A DNA stretch of 25,437 bases from Gammaproteobacteria bacterium (GTDB lineage Bacteria > Pseudomonadota > Gammaproteobacteria > DSM-16500). The position numbers and the translations under genes are program-made. The stretch covers positions 1-25,437 of the forward strand of contig VFKI01000138.1 in assembly GCA_009885665.1 (NCBI GenBank), read 5' to 3'. The stretch's first letter is position 1. The number at the start of each line of letters is the position of its first letter. The notes beneath the pieces are model-generated. The model was given only the letters and a program-made list of their open reading frames with translations. It was not told the DNA's origin and made no database searches. Of the stretch, positions 6,876 through 14,558 are shown in pieces.

Positions 6876-8439
6876 TTTTTTGTTACATCATGCCGCGCGT
6901 TATCCTGATAAAATTGCCTTGATTCACCAGCAGCACCGGTTAACGTATCAAGATGTTTTGCGCGGCAGTCTCAATCTGATGAATCATCTTTATCACCAAG
7001 GCTTGCGTTCTGGTGATCGTATGGTGATATGCCTTGAAAATGGTATCGAAGCAGCATTGTTATTTTGGGCAGCATTACAGGCGGGTGTCATTGTCTCGCT
7101 GTTGCATCCGACGACGGCGACGCATCGTCTTGATTTTGTTTTACAAGATTCTGGTGCGCGTTGTTTATGTTTGCGTGATATGCATGGCGTTGTGCAATGT
7201 TGTTTTTATACAGAAGCGAATGCTAACAATGTCAGTCTCTTAGAGACGCGCTGTCCTGGTTTATCCGGCGGCTGGTCAATGCACTATCCATTTATTTATT
7301 TTCACGAAACCAATGCTGATGCGGTGTTGCGCCGTAAGGCAGTATTGGATATGGATCTTGCTGCCATTATTTACACCTCGGGCTCAACGGGTGTGCCACG
7401 TGGCGTGATGTTGACACAACGCAATATGTTGGCAGCAGCCACGGCGATTGTCAGTTATCTTGGCTTACATGCAGAAGATCGCATTATTTCCGCTTTGCCG
7501 CTTGCCTTTGATTATGGGCTATATCAACTCATTTTGCCTTTTTTTGTAGGCGCGACGATTATTCTTGAAAAAGATTTTGTTTGGCCCTATCAATTTTTGC
7601 AATGTATGCGTCGTGAGCAAGCCAGTGTATTGCCAGGTGTGCCTACGTTGTTTGCTATTTTAGCCAACCATATCTATCAGACAGGCATGGTGCAAGAGTG
7701 CATACGCATGGTAACCAATACGGGTGCAGCTTTATTGCCGCAACATATTAAAACGCTGCGCGCTTTGTTTCCGAATGCAGAAATTTTTTCAATGTATGGT
7801 TTGACGGAATGTAAGCGTTGTACGTATTTGCCACCGCATGATATCGATCGTAAGCCGGGCAGTGTCGGTATTGCTATCCCTAATATCGAAATTGCCGTAA
7901 TAGATGAAGAAAGCAGGCCATTGCCGGCGGGTAAAAAAGGCCAATTAGTGGTGCGTGGTGCGACAGTGATGCAAGGGTATTGGAATAATCCGATAGCGAC
8001 TGCTGCAGTGTTGCGCTCTGGTAAATGGCCGCATGAAAAAATATTGTATACCGGTGATTATGGTTACTTAGATGAAGAAGGCTATTTTTATTTTTGCGGC
8101 AGACAGGATGAAACGATTAAACGCATGGGTGAAAAAGTCAGTTTGAGCCAAATTGCCACAACCATCGCAAGCTTTGCATATGTCAATGATATTGCTGTGA
8201 TTGATGTGCCGGATGCAGTGCGTGGTAGCCATGTTGTCGTTTTTATCGTCACGAAATCCATGCAAATAACTGAGAAAATATTGTTGAAGCAATGCCATGC
8301 CACGCTGCCACGGACACACTGGCCAGATGCTATTTATTTTTTATCTTGTTTGCCACAAACTGCGAATGGAAAACACGATAAAGTTGCATTACAAAAAATA
8401 CATGAGCAGGCGATAGTGGCTATGGCACCGTCGCCTTAG
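6850..8439 (+). CDS. AMP-forming acyl ligase (ANL superfamily)
   Basis: A 529-residue adenylate-forming enzyme. Visible core motifs are the P-loop YTSGSTGVPRGVML (175-188), MYGLTECKR (A5), YTGDYGYLDEEGYFYFCGR (A7/A8 region) and the C-terminal PQTANGKHDK with the catalytic-loop Lys. There is no carrier or condensation domain. Its architecture resembles the acyl-CoA ligases that sit beside an ACP and a GPLCTP-type decarboxylase in exosortase A loci, and the functional parallel BtrJ/BtrI/BtrK. Loading an acid on the ACP at 2493-2792 or on CoA is likely; the substrate cannot be read. AAGGAG precedes ATG 6850, within the end of the exporter gene. Confidence 0.85.
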   Translation: MFVPCLLTDFLLHHAARYPDKIALIHQQHRLTYQDVLRGSLNLMNHLYHQGLRSGDRMVICLENGIEAALLFWAALQAGVIVSLLHPTTATHRLDFVLQDSGARCLCLRDMHGVVQCCFYTEANANNVSLLETRCPGLSGGWSMHYPFIYFHETNADAVLRRKAVLDMDLAAIIYTSGSTGVPRGVMLTQRNMLAAATAIVSYLGLHAEDRIISALPLAFDYGLYQLILPFFVGATIILEKDFVWPYQFLQCMRREQASVLPGVPTLFAILANHIYQTGMVQECIRMVTNTGAALLPQHIKTLRALFPNAEIFSMYGLTECKRCTYLPPHDIDRKPGSVGIAIPNIEIAVIDEESRPLPAGKKGQLVVRGATVMQGYWNNPIATAAVLRSGKWPHEKILYTGDYGYLDEEGYFYFCGRQDETIKRMGEKVSLSQIATTIASFAYVNDIAVIDVPDAVRGSHVVVFIVTKSMQITEKILLKQCHATLPRTHWPDAIYFLSCLPQTANGKHDKVALQKIHEQAIVAMAPSP

Positions 8440-8523
8440 GAGCGTGCACGAAATAATTTAGGCAACTGGCGCTGGACGCCATATGTTATTTTTTACACAT
8501 TTCTTATCTGAGAATTTATCATT
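8440..8523. other. Intra-operon gap with short repeat motifs and a weak hairpin
   Basis: The largest gap in the operon (84 bases). It contains GGAGCGTGCACGAAA (from 8439) and CTTATCTGAGAATTT (8503-8517), both of which recur next to each other upstream of cdd (21147-21175). A 5-bp stem TGGCG/CGCCA (8467-8481) followed by a T-rich run (8486-8495) could act as a weak attenuator. No good Shine-Dalgarno is visible before the ATG at 8524. Confidence 0.45.
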
Positions 8524-9462
8524 ATGTTGTATTTATATGCGTCTCGTTATTTTGTTCCGCCCGCAAGCGTGACTGTCGATGAAGCTGCTGCGGCGCTTGG
8601 CTTGCCGCCAGTTGTTGCGCGCGTTTATCAAAAGATTTATGGTTTAAAGCATATTCCGCGCGCCAGTGATCTTTCTTTGCTGCAACTATTGCGTCAACCA
8701 GCGGAAAATATTTTATTGATCCCTGGGATAGAAAAAATAAAAATCCGCTATTTAATACATTGCCACACGGCAAAAGTAAACGCGCCATTTGGAGAATCGG
8801 TGGTGCGTGAATTAAAGGCAACTTTACAATTACCCAATGCGCAGGCATTTGGTGTAGCGCTGAATAATTGCGCTTCGTCGTTGGCGACTTTGGATCTGCT
8901 CTCAACCCTATTGCTAGAAAATGAAACCGCGCTGATTGTGTGTGGTGACATTGCATTTACGCCGGTATTACAAGTGATCCCCAATACTTCTTTGTTGGGC
9001 GATGGCGCTGCTGCTATTTTAGTGGGAAAAAAACCTGGAGCACATTGTTTGCGAGCGACGCATTTGCACACGTTGGGTCAGTTTGCTGCGGGTATTTGGC
9101 AAGATGCTGCAACGGCGCAAGCGTTTGAAAAAATATACGCGCCAACGCTGGCGGAAACAATTTTAACAGCACTGGATAAAGCAGCTGTTCCATTAGCGGC
9201 AATTCGCTGGATTGTGCCACATAATGTTAATAGGCCTTCATGGCAGCGTGTTGCTAAAGCGTTACCCATCGAGATGGAAAAAATTTATCTTGCCAATATT
9301 GAGCGCTATTCACATTGTTTTGGGGCTGATATTTTTATTAATCATGCTTGTCTGGATGTCGCGCATTGCTTTATGCCAGGTGATTATTATGTGTTAGCAA
9401 CTGTCGGCTTGGGTGCCGTATTTGCCGCAGCGGTATTTCAATATATAGGAGAAGCGCAATGA
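8524..9462 (+). CDS. KAS III-like condensing enzyme
   Basis: A 312-residue member of the 3-oxoacyl-ACP synthase III family. Cys116 in NNCASSL is at the nucleophile position, LLGDGAAAILV (157-167) is the conserved beta-turn, and His233 in VPHNVNRPSW matches the catalytic His. Where FabH has GNTSA with its Asn, this protein has SHCFGADI, so the third triad residue appears replaced. Loss of that Asn is seen in KAS III relatives that do transfer or head-to-head reactions, such as PqsC. It probably condenses or transfers an acyl group between thioesters or onto an amine, perhaps as partner of the Cys-less paralogue at 2767-3660. The last 4 bases overlap the next gene. Confidence 0.75.
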   Translation: MLYLYASRYFVPPASVTVDEAAAALGLPPVVARVYQKIYGLKHIPRASDLSLLQLLRQPAENILLIPGIEKIKIRYLIHCHTAKVNAPFGESVVRELKATLQLPNAQAFGVALNNCASSLATLDLLSTLLLENETALIVCGDIAFTPVLQVIPNTSLLGDGAAAILVGKKPGAHCLRATHLHTLGQFAAGIWQDAATAQAFEKIYAPTLAETILTALDKAAVPLAAIRWIVPHNVNRPSWQRVAKALPIEMEKIYLANIERYSHCFGADIFINHACLDVAHCFMPGDYYVLATVGLGAVFAAAVFQYIGEAQ

Positions 9463-11099
9463 CAGAAAAAATATCTTTTGCTTGTAGTCAATCCTTGTTA
9501 GCATTATTGTTGGCCAGTTTGGCGCGTTATCCTAAACGCCGCGCATTATGGGTTAACAATCAATTTTATACGTATGCTGATTTATTTGCGTCAGCACGAC
9601 GTATTGCTGCTTATTGGCAAACGATAGAATCTGATCGCGTTGCTATTTTAGCGCAGCGCAGTGTGTTGACGTATTGTGGCATTATTGCTGCTTTATTGGC
9701 GGGAAAAACTTTTTCTCCTTTGAATCCGGATGCGCCGCCGGCGCTAATTGCTAAATTATTGATGACAATTGATACGGATAGTGTGTTAGTTGATAGTGTG
9801 CAGCAGCGCGGATTGAATGAAATTTTATCTAAAATAACACGCCCGCTATCTGTGCTGAGTGGTGCGCCGCCTGCTGCGTTAGCGTGCCTCGCTCGATCAC
9901 AGCATGCCTGGTTGTTTCCTTATCATGAACCACGTGAGCTGATTTTTAAAAATGATAGGATAGATAATAGCGGTGCGTGGCTATTATTTACATCAGGCAG
10001 CACGGGTCAGCCGAAAGGCGTGTGTGTCAGCCAGCAAAATGCTTTGCATTATATTAACAATATAATTGCGCGCGCATTACCTCATTCGCAAGATCGTTTC
10101 AGTCAATTGGCGCCGTTGACATTTGATTTCGCAATGCATGATATTTTTGTGGCGTGGAGTGTGGGTGCCTGTGTCTATGTTATGACTGAAGGACATTTAT
10201 TACAGTGCCGCCATTTTTTTGCGCGTCATCCCTTAACTTTTTGGGCATCGGTTCCTTCTACGATACGTTTTTTGCAGCAAACGCAACAGTTGCGACCTAA
10301 TTTTTTTCCTTCCTTGCGCCATAGTATTTTTTGTGGTGAGGTGTTGACGCGTTCTTTGTTACGTGCTTGGCAGCGTGCTGCGCCGCGTAGTCAAATTGAC
10401 AATTTATATGGCCCGACTGAAGCAACAATTGCTTGCACGGGTTTTCGTTGTGATTCGCGTTATGTAAGTGATGATGTGGTTTCTATTGGCTTTCCTTTTT
10501 CGCAGCAGCGTATTCGTGTTATTGATCATAGGGGTAAATCCGTCTTGCCTGGCCAAGTGGGCGAATTATGTCTGGCAGGTCCGCAAGTCGTGAAGGGGTA
10601 TTGGCGGCAGCCGACGTTGACGGCTGAACGATTTGTGCAATTTGCCGATGATCCTGAACGATTATGCTGGTATCGCAGTCAAGATTTGGTACGTTGGTCG
10701 AAACGATTTGGCTTGATATGGTTAGGGCGACTGGATGATCAATTCAAGGTGCGTGGTTGCTGTGTGTTGCGCAGTGAAGTTGAGCAAGCATTGATGCGTG
10801 TTGCGCACACTTCAGCTGTTGCTGTATTAGCGTGGCCGCCGCGTACGACACTGCCTACGCAAAAGATGATTGCGTTTGTGGCACACTCACCCTATGGTGC
10901 AGCTGAAATTTTAGCGCGTGCCAGGAAAAAATTGCTAGGTTATTGTGTGCCGGATCAACTGATGCTCGTCGAGCAATTGCCGCGTAATCATCATGGTAAG
11001 ATAGATTATCAAAAACTATATCTACTACAAAAGATAGGGCGGGCGATGGGAGCTGAGGTAACTATTCAGCAGGCGTCAGATTTTTGTGAGAAGCTATAG
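9459..11099 (+). CDS. Stand-alone amino-acid adenylation enzyme (NRPS A domain)
   Basis: A 546-residue free-standing A domain: LLFTSGSTGQPKG (A3, 175-187), FDFAMHDIF (A4, 222-230), NLYGPTEATIA (A5), YRSQDLVRW (A7), GRLDDQFKVRG (A8, 423-433) and NHHGKIDY with Lys514 (A10). Asp223 corresponds to the residue that binds the alpha-amino group in NRPS A domains, so an alpha-amino acid is the expected substrate. My hand alignment to GrsA gives pocket residues D-F-H-S-I-C-L-I-A-K, which I cannot assign. It has no carrier domain, so it presumably loads the ACP at 2493-2792. It overlaps the previous gene by 4 bases and has AGGAGAAG upstream. Confidence 0.85.
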   Translation: MTEKISFACSQSLLALLLASLARYPKRRALWVNNQFYTYADLFASARRIAAYWQTIESDRVAILAQRSVLTYCGIIAALLAGKTFSPLNPDAPPALIAKLLMTIDTDSVLVDSVQQRGLNEILSKITRPLSVLSGAPPAALACLARSQHAWLFPYHEPRELIFKNDRIDNSGAWLLFTSGSTGQPKGVCVSQQNALHYINNIIARALPHSQDRFSQLAPLTFDFAMHDIFVAWSVGACVYVMTEGHLLQCRHFFARHPLTFWASVPSTIRFLQQTQQLRPNFFPSLRHSIFCGEVLTRSLLRAWQRAAPRSQIDNLYGPTEATIACTGFRCDSRYVSDDVVSIGFPFSQQRIRVIDHRGKSVLPGQVGELCLAGPQVVKGYWRQPTLTAERFVQFADDPERLCWYRSQDLVRWSKRFGLIWLGRLDDQFKVRGCCVLRSEVEQALMRVAHTSAVAVLAWPPRTTLPTQKMIAFVAHSPYGAAEILARARKKLLGYCVPDQLMLVEQLPRNHHGKIDYQKLYLLQKIGRAMGAEVTIQQASDFCEKL

Positions 11100-11116
11100 A
11101 ATAATAGGAAAATGAT

Positions 11117-12004
11117 ATGGAAAATCAAGATTTTTTTAGCCAACAAAGTGAGCTCACTGATCCTAAGCAGTATGCCGCTTCTTTTGCGGACTTACCTGCC
11201 GAGGTGTCGCGTTTGTGTGACATTGTGCGTGGTGTTATTTTGCATTTTGCTGATGCCGCTACGAATGGCGTGACATTATTGCCCGCGCGATTGGCAGAAA
11301 TGGATTTGCGGCGTGCGGCGCAGATGTTGTTACATTTGTTTAAGCGCCATAATGCGCCGCTTATTGCTGCGCGTTTGCCTGGCTTGCGATTGATTGGCTG
11401 TTGTCGTGATTTTGCTTTGCTACTGTGTGCGATGTTGTGGCATAAAAATATTCCAGCGCGCGTACGTTATGGTTTTTCAGTGTTGCAAATTCCAGGCTTT
11501 CATCATGATCAGACGTTACTGGAATTTTGGCATGCGCCGACACAGCGTTGGTGTTTGGTGGATCCCCGCGCGGACAGTGGTTATATACAAAAATTTAATT
11601 TGCCAGCGCGCTATATCGCGACTGATGTGCCGAGAGATTTATATTTTTCTGCTGCAGATGCATGGTTGCAATGTCGTAAGCATATCATATCACCCGATCA
11701 ATTTGGCACGGGTATAACACAGCGTCTGACGGGTTTATGGTTTGTCAGAAATAAATTGTTACAAGATTTTGCAGCGATCAATAAAAATGAAATGTTATTG
11801 TGGGATGCGTGGGGCGCGATGTTGCAAGGATTTTCAGTGCCAGTGGCACATTTATCATTACTCGATGAGATTGCTGAATTATTATTGAATCCAGACGAGA
11901 ATTTACCCGCGATGGCGTGGCGTTTTTGTCATCCTGTATTGCGTGTGCCAAAGCGCGTGGTGTCATTTAGTTTGGCGCGTGGACGGCAGGAGGTGGCAGT
12001 TTGA
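11117..12004 (+). CDS. Transglutaminase-like protein
   Basis: A 295-residue protein with a transglutaminase-core pattern: LIGCCRDFALLLCAMLWHKNI (the nucleophile would be Cys96), then HHDQTLLEFW (129-138) and WCLVDPRAD (145-153, the Asp position). In relatives I know, the middle motif reads D-H-W-x-x-E-Y-W; here Gln132 takes the place of His, with His129 and His130 just before it, so the triad may be rearranged or broken. AdmF of andrimid synthesis is a transglutaminase homologue that forms an amide between two carrier-bound groups, and a like role is attractive here (inference). A protease or structural role is possible. Last gene of the operon; AGGAAAATGAT precedes ATG 11117. Confidence 0.65.
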   Translation: MENQDFFSQQSELTDPKQYAASFADLPAEVSRLCDIVRGVILHFADAATNGVTLLPARLAEMDLRRAAQMLLHLFKRHNAPLIAARLPGLRLIGCCRDFALLLCAMLWHKNIPARVRYGFSVLQIPGFHHDQTLLEFWHAPTQRWCLVDPRADSGYIQKFNLPARYIATDVPRDLYFSAADAWLQCRKHIISPDQFGTGITQRLTGLWFVRNKLLQDFAAINKNEMLLWDAWGAMLQGFSVPVAHLSLLDEIAELLLNPDENLPAMAWRFCHPVLRVPKRVVSFSLARGRQEVAV

Positions 12005-12017
12005 CGTGTAACTGCCA
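11994..12017 (+). terminator. Hairpin over the operon stop codon
   Basis: TGGCAGTT (11994-12001) and AACTGCCA (12010-12017) form a perfect 8-bp stem, and the stop codon TGA (12002-12004) lies in the 8-base loop. No T-run follows directly. It may be the 3' boundary of the operon transcript, as a Rho-assisted stop or an exonuclease barrier. Confidence 0.4.
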
Positions 12018-12055
12018 ACCCGAAGATTTAAATTTGACAGAGCACTAGTGGGCGT
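12018..12055 (-). repeat. 38-bp repeat, copy 1 (partner at 14559-14596)
   Basis: It begins ACCCGAAGATTTAAATTT, identical for 18 bases to the complement of 14579-14596, and after a variable 5-base spacer continues with the identical AGCACTAG. It covers the stop codon of the EVE-domain gene and joins the 3' hairpin of the biosynthetic operon. The two copies are inverted and bracket the EVE gene and rho. Confidence 0.6.
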
Positions 12056-12521
12056 CACGGTCAATAATCGCCAAAATGCGTTGCCATTCGTTGCGGGTCA
12101 CAGGTGTGACAGATAAGCGATTGCCGCGGCGAGTGACTTGCATTTCGGCCAAGCCTGGATGCAATTTTAGTTCATCTAGTGAAATTAAGCGCGAGAATTT
12201 TTTTTCGAGACGCACATCTACGCCATACCAGCGTGGATTGTCAGGCGTCGCAGTCGGGTCGTAGTGCTCGTCTTCTGGATTGAGTGCGCTTTTGTCAGGC
12301 GTGCCATTTGAAACGATGTCAACGATGCCGATAATACCTGGAGGCGTGGCATTGGAATGATAAAAAAATGCTTTGTCGCCGATCTTGATCGTATCACGCA
12401 GTAAATTGCGTGCCTGATAATTACGTACGCCATCCCAAAAGGTCGTTTGTTTGGGGCGACGCGCGAGATCATCAATGCTAAAACAGCTGGGTTCAGATTT
12501 GAGTAGCCAGTAGTGTGTCAT
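12045..12521 (-). CDS. EVE-domain protein
   Basis: A 158-residue single-domain protein with the family opening YWLLKSEPSCFSIDDL, then FWDGVRNYQARN, GDKAFFYHSN, the GIIGIVDIV strand, and WYGVDVRLEKKF. EVE proteins belong to the PUA-like fold and are thought to bind modified bases in nucleic acids; no enzymatic role is established. Length fits the bacterial family (about 155). The start ATG has TAGGAG upstream on the minus strand. It is likely transcribed alone or after rho, from which a 158-base gap with a hairpin and a repeat separates it. Confidence 0.88.
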   Translation of the reverse strand: MTHYWLLKSEPSCFSIDDLARRPKQTTFWDGVRNYQARNLLRDTIKIGDKAFFYHSNATPPGIIGIVDIVSNGTPDKSALNPEDEHYDPTATPDNPRWYGVDVRLEKKFSRLISLDELKLHPGLAEMQVTRRGNRLSVTPVTRNEWQRILAIIDRDAH

Positions 12522-12578
12522 TGCGTTTACGTATCTCCTACATAAATTAGGGTGAGGTAGCGATGGGGTGGGTGTCGG

Positions 12579-12604
12579 GAGGGGAGAAGCGCAGCTCTCC
12601 CCTC
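12579..12604. terminator. Hairpin between rho and the EVE-domain gene
   Basis: GAGGGGAGA (12579-12587) pairs perfectly with TCTCCCCTC (12596-12604) around an 8-base loop. It follows rho on the minus strand with no clear T-run. It may limit read-through from rho into the EVE gene. Confidence 0.4.
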
Positions 12605-12612
12605 ATGACGCT

Positions 12613-12671
12613 CATCTCATGCAGTTTGCCGCGCACTCAGTTCCCTTACCCTATCTTTTGTAATAGATACG
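12613..12671 (-). repeat. About 56-bp repeat, copy 1 (partner at 16223-16278)
   Basis: On the minus strand it reads CGTATCT, then ACAAAAGATAGGGTA, GGGAACTGAGT and CAAACTGCAT, in the same order and nearly the same spacing as the + strand at 16223-16278. This copy lies just after the rho stop codon; the other precedes speA. Each contains a TATCT/AGATA stem. Confidence 0.7.
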
Positions 12672-12679
12672 AATTTACT

Positions 12680-14401
12680 TTATCGCTTCATCGCATCAAA
12701 AAATGCTTCATTGGTCTTGGTTGATTTCAAGCGATCAATGAGGAATTCAATTGCTGCCAAATCATCCATCGGTTGCAATAATTTGCGTAGAATCCACATT
12801 TTTTGCAATTCTTCTTTGCTGGTGAGTAATTCTTCACGGCGCGTACCAGACTTGTTAATATTGATGGCTGGATAAATGCGACGTTCCGCAATGCGGCGAT
12901 CCAAATGCACTTCCATATTGCCCGTGCCTTTGAATTCTTCGTAAATAACTTCATCCATCTTGGAGCCAGTTTCTACCAATGCCGTGGCGATGATGGTTAA
13001 GCTGCCGCCTTCTTCAATATTACGCGCTGCACCAAAGAAACGTTTCGGCCGTTGTAAAGCGTTCGCATCAACGCCCCCCGTCAATACTTTGCCGGATGCG
13101 GGTACAACGGTATTGTACGCACGCGCTAAACGGGTGATGGAATCGAGTAGCACCACGACATCACGTTTGTGTTCAACTAAGCGTTTGGCTTTTTCAATCG
13201 CCATTTCAGCAACTTGAACATGGCGTGCTGCAGGTTCGTCAAATGTACTGGCAATCACTTCGCCGCGAACTGAGCGTGTCATTTCCGTGACTTCTTCTGG
13301 ACGTTCGTCAATCAGTAATACAATGAGGCAGCACTCAGGATGGTTTTGTGCAATTGAGTGCGCGATGTTTTGCAGCATCATGGTCTTACCCGCCTTAGGT
13401 GGCGATACGATTAGGCCACGCTGCCCCTTGCCGATAGGCGCAGCTAAATCAATAATACGTGACGTAATGTCTTCGGTGCTGCCATTGCCGCATTCGAGTT
13501 TTAGGCGTTCGTTGGCAAATAATGGCGTAAGATTTTCAAACAATACCTTGTTCTTGGTGTTCTCCGGCGGCTCAAAGTTGATGTGATCCACTTTGAGTAG
13601 GGCAAAGTAGCGTTCACCTTCTTTGGGCGGACGAATTTCACCCGAAATCGTGTCGCCAGTCCGCAAATTAAAGCGGCGAATTTGGCTGGGTGAGACATAA
13701 ATGTCATCAGGGCCTGCCAGGTAAGACGCATCGGGGGAGCGTAAAAAGCCAAAGCCGTCTTGCAAGATTTCCAATACGCCGTCGCCATGAATTTTATGTT
13801 GACGAGCGTGCACTTTGAGCAAAGCAAAGATGATGTCTTGCTTGCGTGAGCGCGCCATGTTTTCTAGGCCATATTCTTCAGCCAGTTGCACCAATTCACC
13901 GGGCGTTTTTTTCTTGAGTTCGGTCAGGCTCATGGTGATTTGCGAAGCGTTATCGCCGCCTTGCTCTTCGATTTCGTATTCTGCTTCATCTTCATACGAA
14001 GTATCGTCATAGGCGGGTGTTGGTAGGGCGCGATTAAAGCGGTCGATTCTGTCGTGGCGTTCGTAGCTCGTGTGGCGACTGCTTGGACTGCGAGTATGGC
14101 GTTCACGTGGCTGCCGCTCGCGTGATATTCTGAGGGTAGGCACTTCTGTTGTCATGACTGTGTTATCTTCCAGTCGATCTGGGGGTGGGAGCGTGTCCGC
14201 AAAGTCTAGCTGATCATCGCTGGCTGGGTATGCGTAATTATCATTTGCATAAGGTGCAGCATAAGGGCTATTGCTTTGGCTGGGTGAATAATTTGGATCA
14301 ATATTACCGGCTGGCATGCCGCCGACTTGTTTGCGTGCTCTGCGGCGATAATTGGCGGGATGACGTAAATGACGTGAGGTGGAACTGCTTCTTGGTTTCA
14401 T
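12680..14401 (-). CDS. rho: Transcription termination factor Rho with long N-terminal extension
   Basis: The last 417 residues match E. coli Rho almost end to end: MSLTELKKKTPGELVQLAEE, GDGVLEILQDGFGFLRS (RNA-binding cold-shock part), Walker A PPKAGKTM, Walker B VVVLLDSITRLARAYNTV, the Q-loop region GKVLTGGVDANAL and the R-loop GTGNMEVHLDRRIAERR. The frame stays open 156 residues further upstream to ATG 14401. That extension is disordered-looking: basic at first, then Tyr/Pro/Ala/Asn-rich, then Arg-rich, then acidic just before the core. Neither start has a good Shine-Dalgarno. I give the long form because the extension has a protein-like, charge-patterned composition. If translation starts at 13933, the product is a standard 417-residue Rho. 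It follows trxA, as in E. coli. Confidence 0.93.
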   Translation of the reverse strand: MKPRSSSTSRHLRHPANYRRRARKQVGGMPAGNIDPNYSPSQSNSPYAAPYANDNYAYPASDDQLDFADTLPPPDRLEDNTVMTTEVPTLRISRERQPRERHTRSPSSRHTSYERHDRIDRFNRALPTPAYDDTSYEDEAEYEIEEQGGDNASQITMSLTELKKKTPGELVQLAEEYGLENMARSRKQDIIFALLKVHARQHKIHGDGVLEILQDGFGFLRSPDASYLAGPDDIYVSPSQIRRFNLRTGDTISGEIRPPKEGERYFALLKVDHINFEPPENTKNKVLFENLTPLFANERLKLECGNGSTEDITSRIIDLAAPIGKGQRGLIVSPPKAGKTMMLQNIAHSIAQNHPECCLIVLLIDERPEEVTEMTRSVRGEVIASTFDEPAARHVQVAEMAIEKAKRLVEHKRDVVVLLDSITRLARAYNTVVPASGKVLTGGVDANALQRPKRFFGAARNIEEGGSLTIIATALVETGSKMDEVIYEEFKGTGNMEVHLDRRIAERRIYPAININKSGTRREELLTSKEELQKMWILRKLLQPMDDLAAIEFLIDRLKSTKTNEAFFDAMKR

Positions 14402-14558
14402 GCGGGAGCCGAAAGTCTCTTGTGAGTGAAGGGTAAGAAAATTATGGAATATGTGTTATGCCGGGGCTGAGGCCAGACTTTGCGCTGATTGGAATGGATT
14501 TGGCAGCTGAAAAGCATAAGCGGAACTAACACGCCAAACAATGTAACATTAATTTTAA

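Noticed and set aside
1217..8439. Exosortase A / PEP-CTERM locus
   Set aside because: Only the decarboxylase, ACP and ligase resemble that system; no exosortase, PEP-CTERM protein or glycosyltransferase is present.
8522..8956. 144-residue minus-strand frame opposite the KAS III-like gene
   Set aside because: The + strand frame has clear KAS III motifs (NNCASSL, LLGDGAAA); the minus frame has none and no Shine-Dalgarno.
13287..13586. 99-residue + strand frame opposite rho
   Set aside because: Antisense to the highly conserved Rho ATPase region; composition follows from the rho codons.
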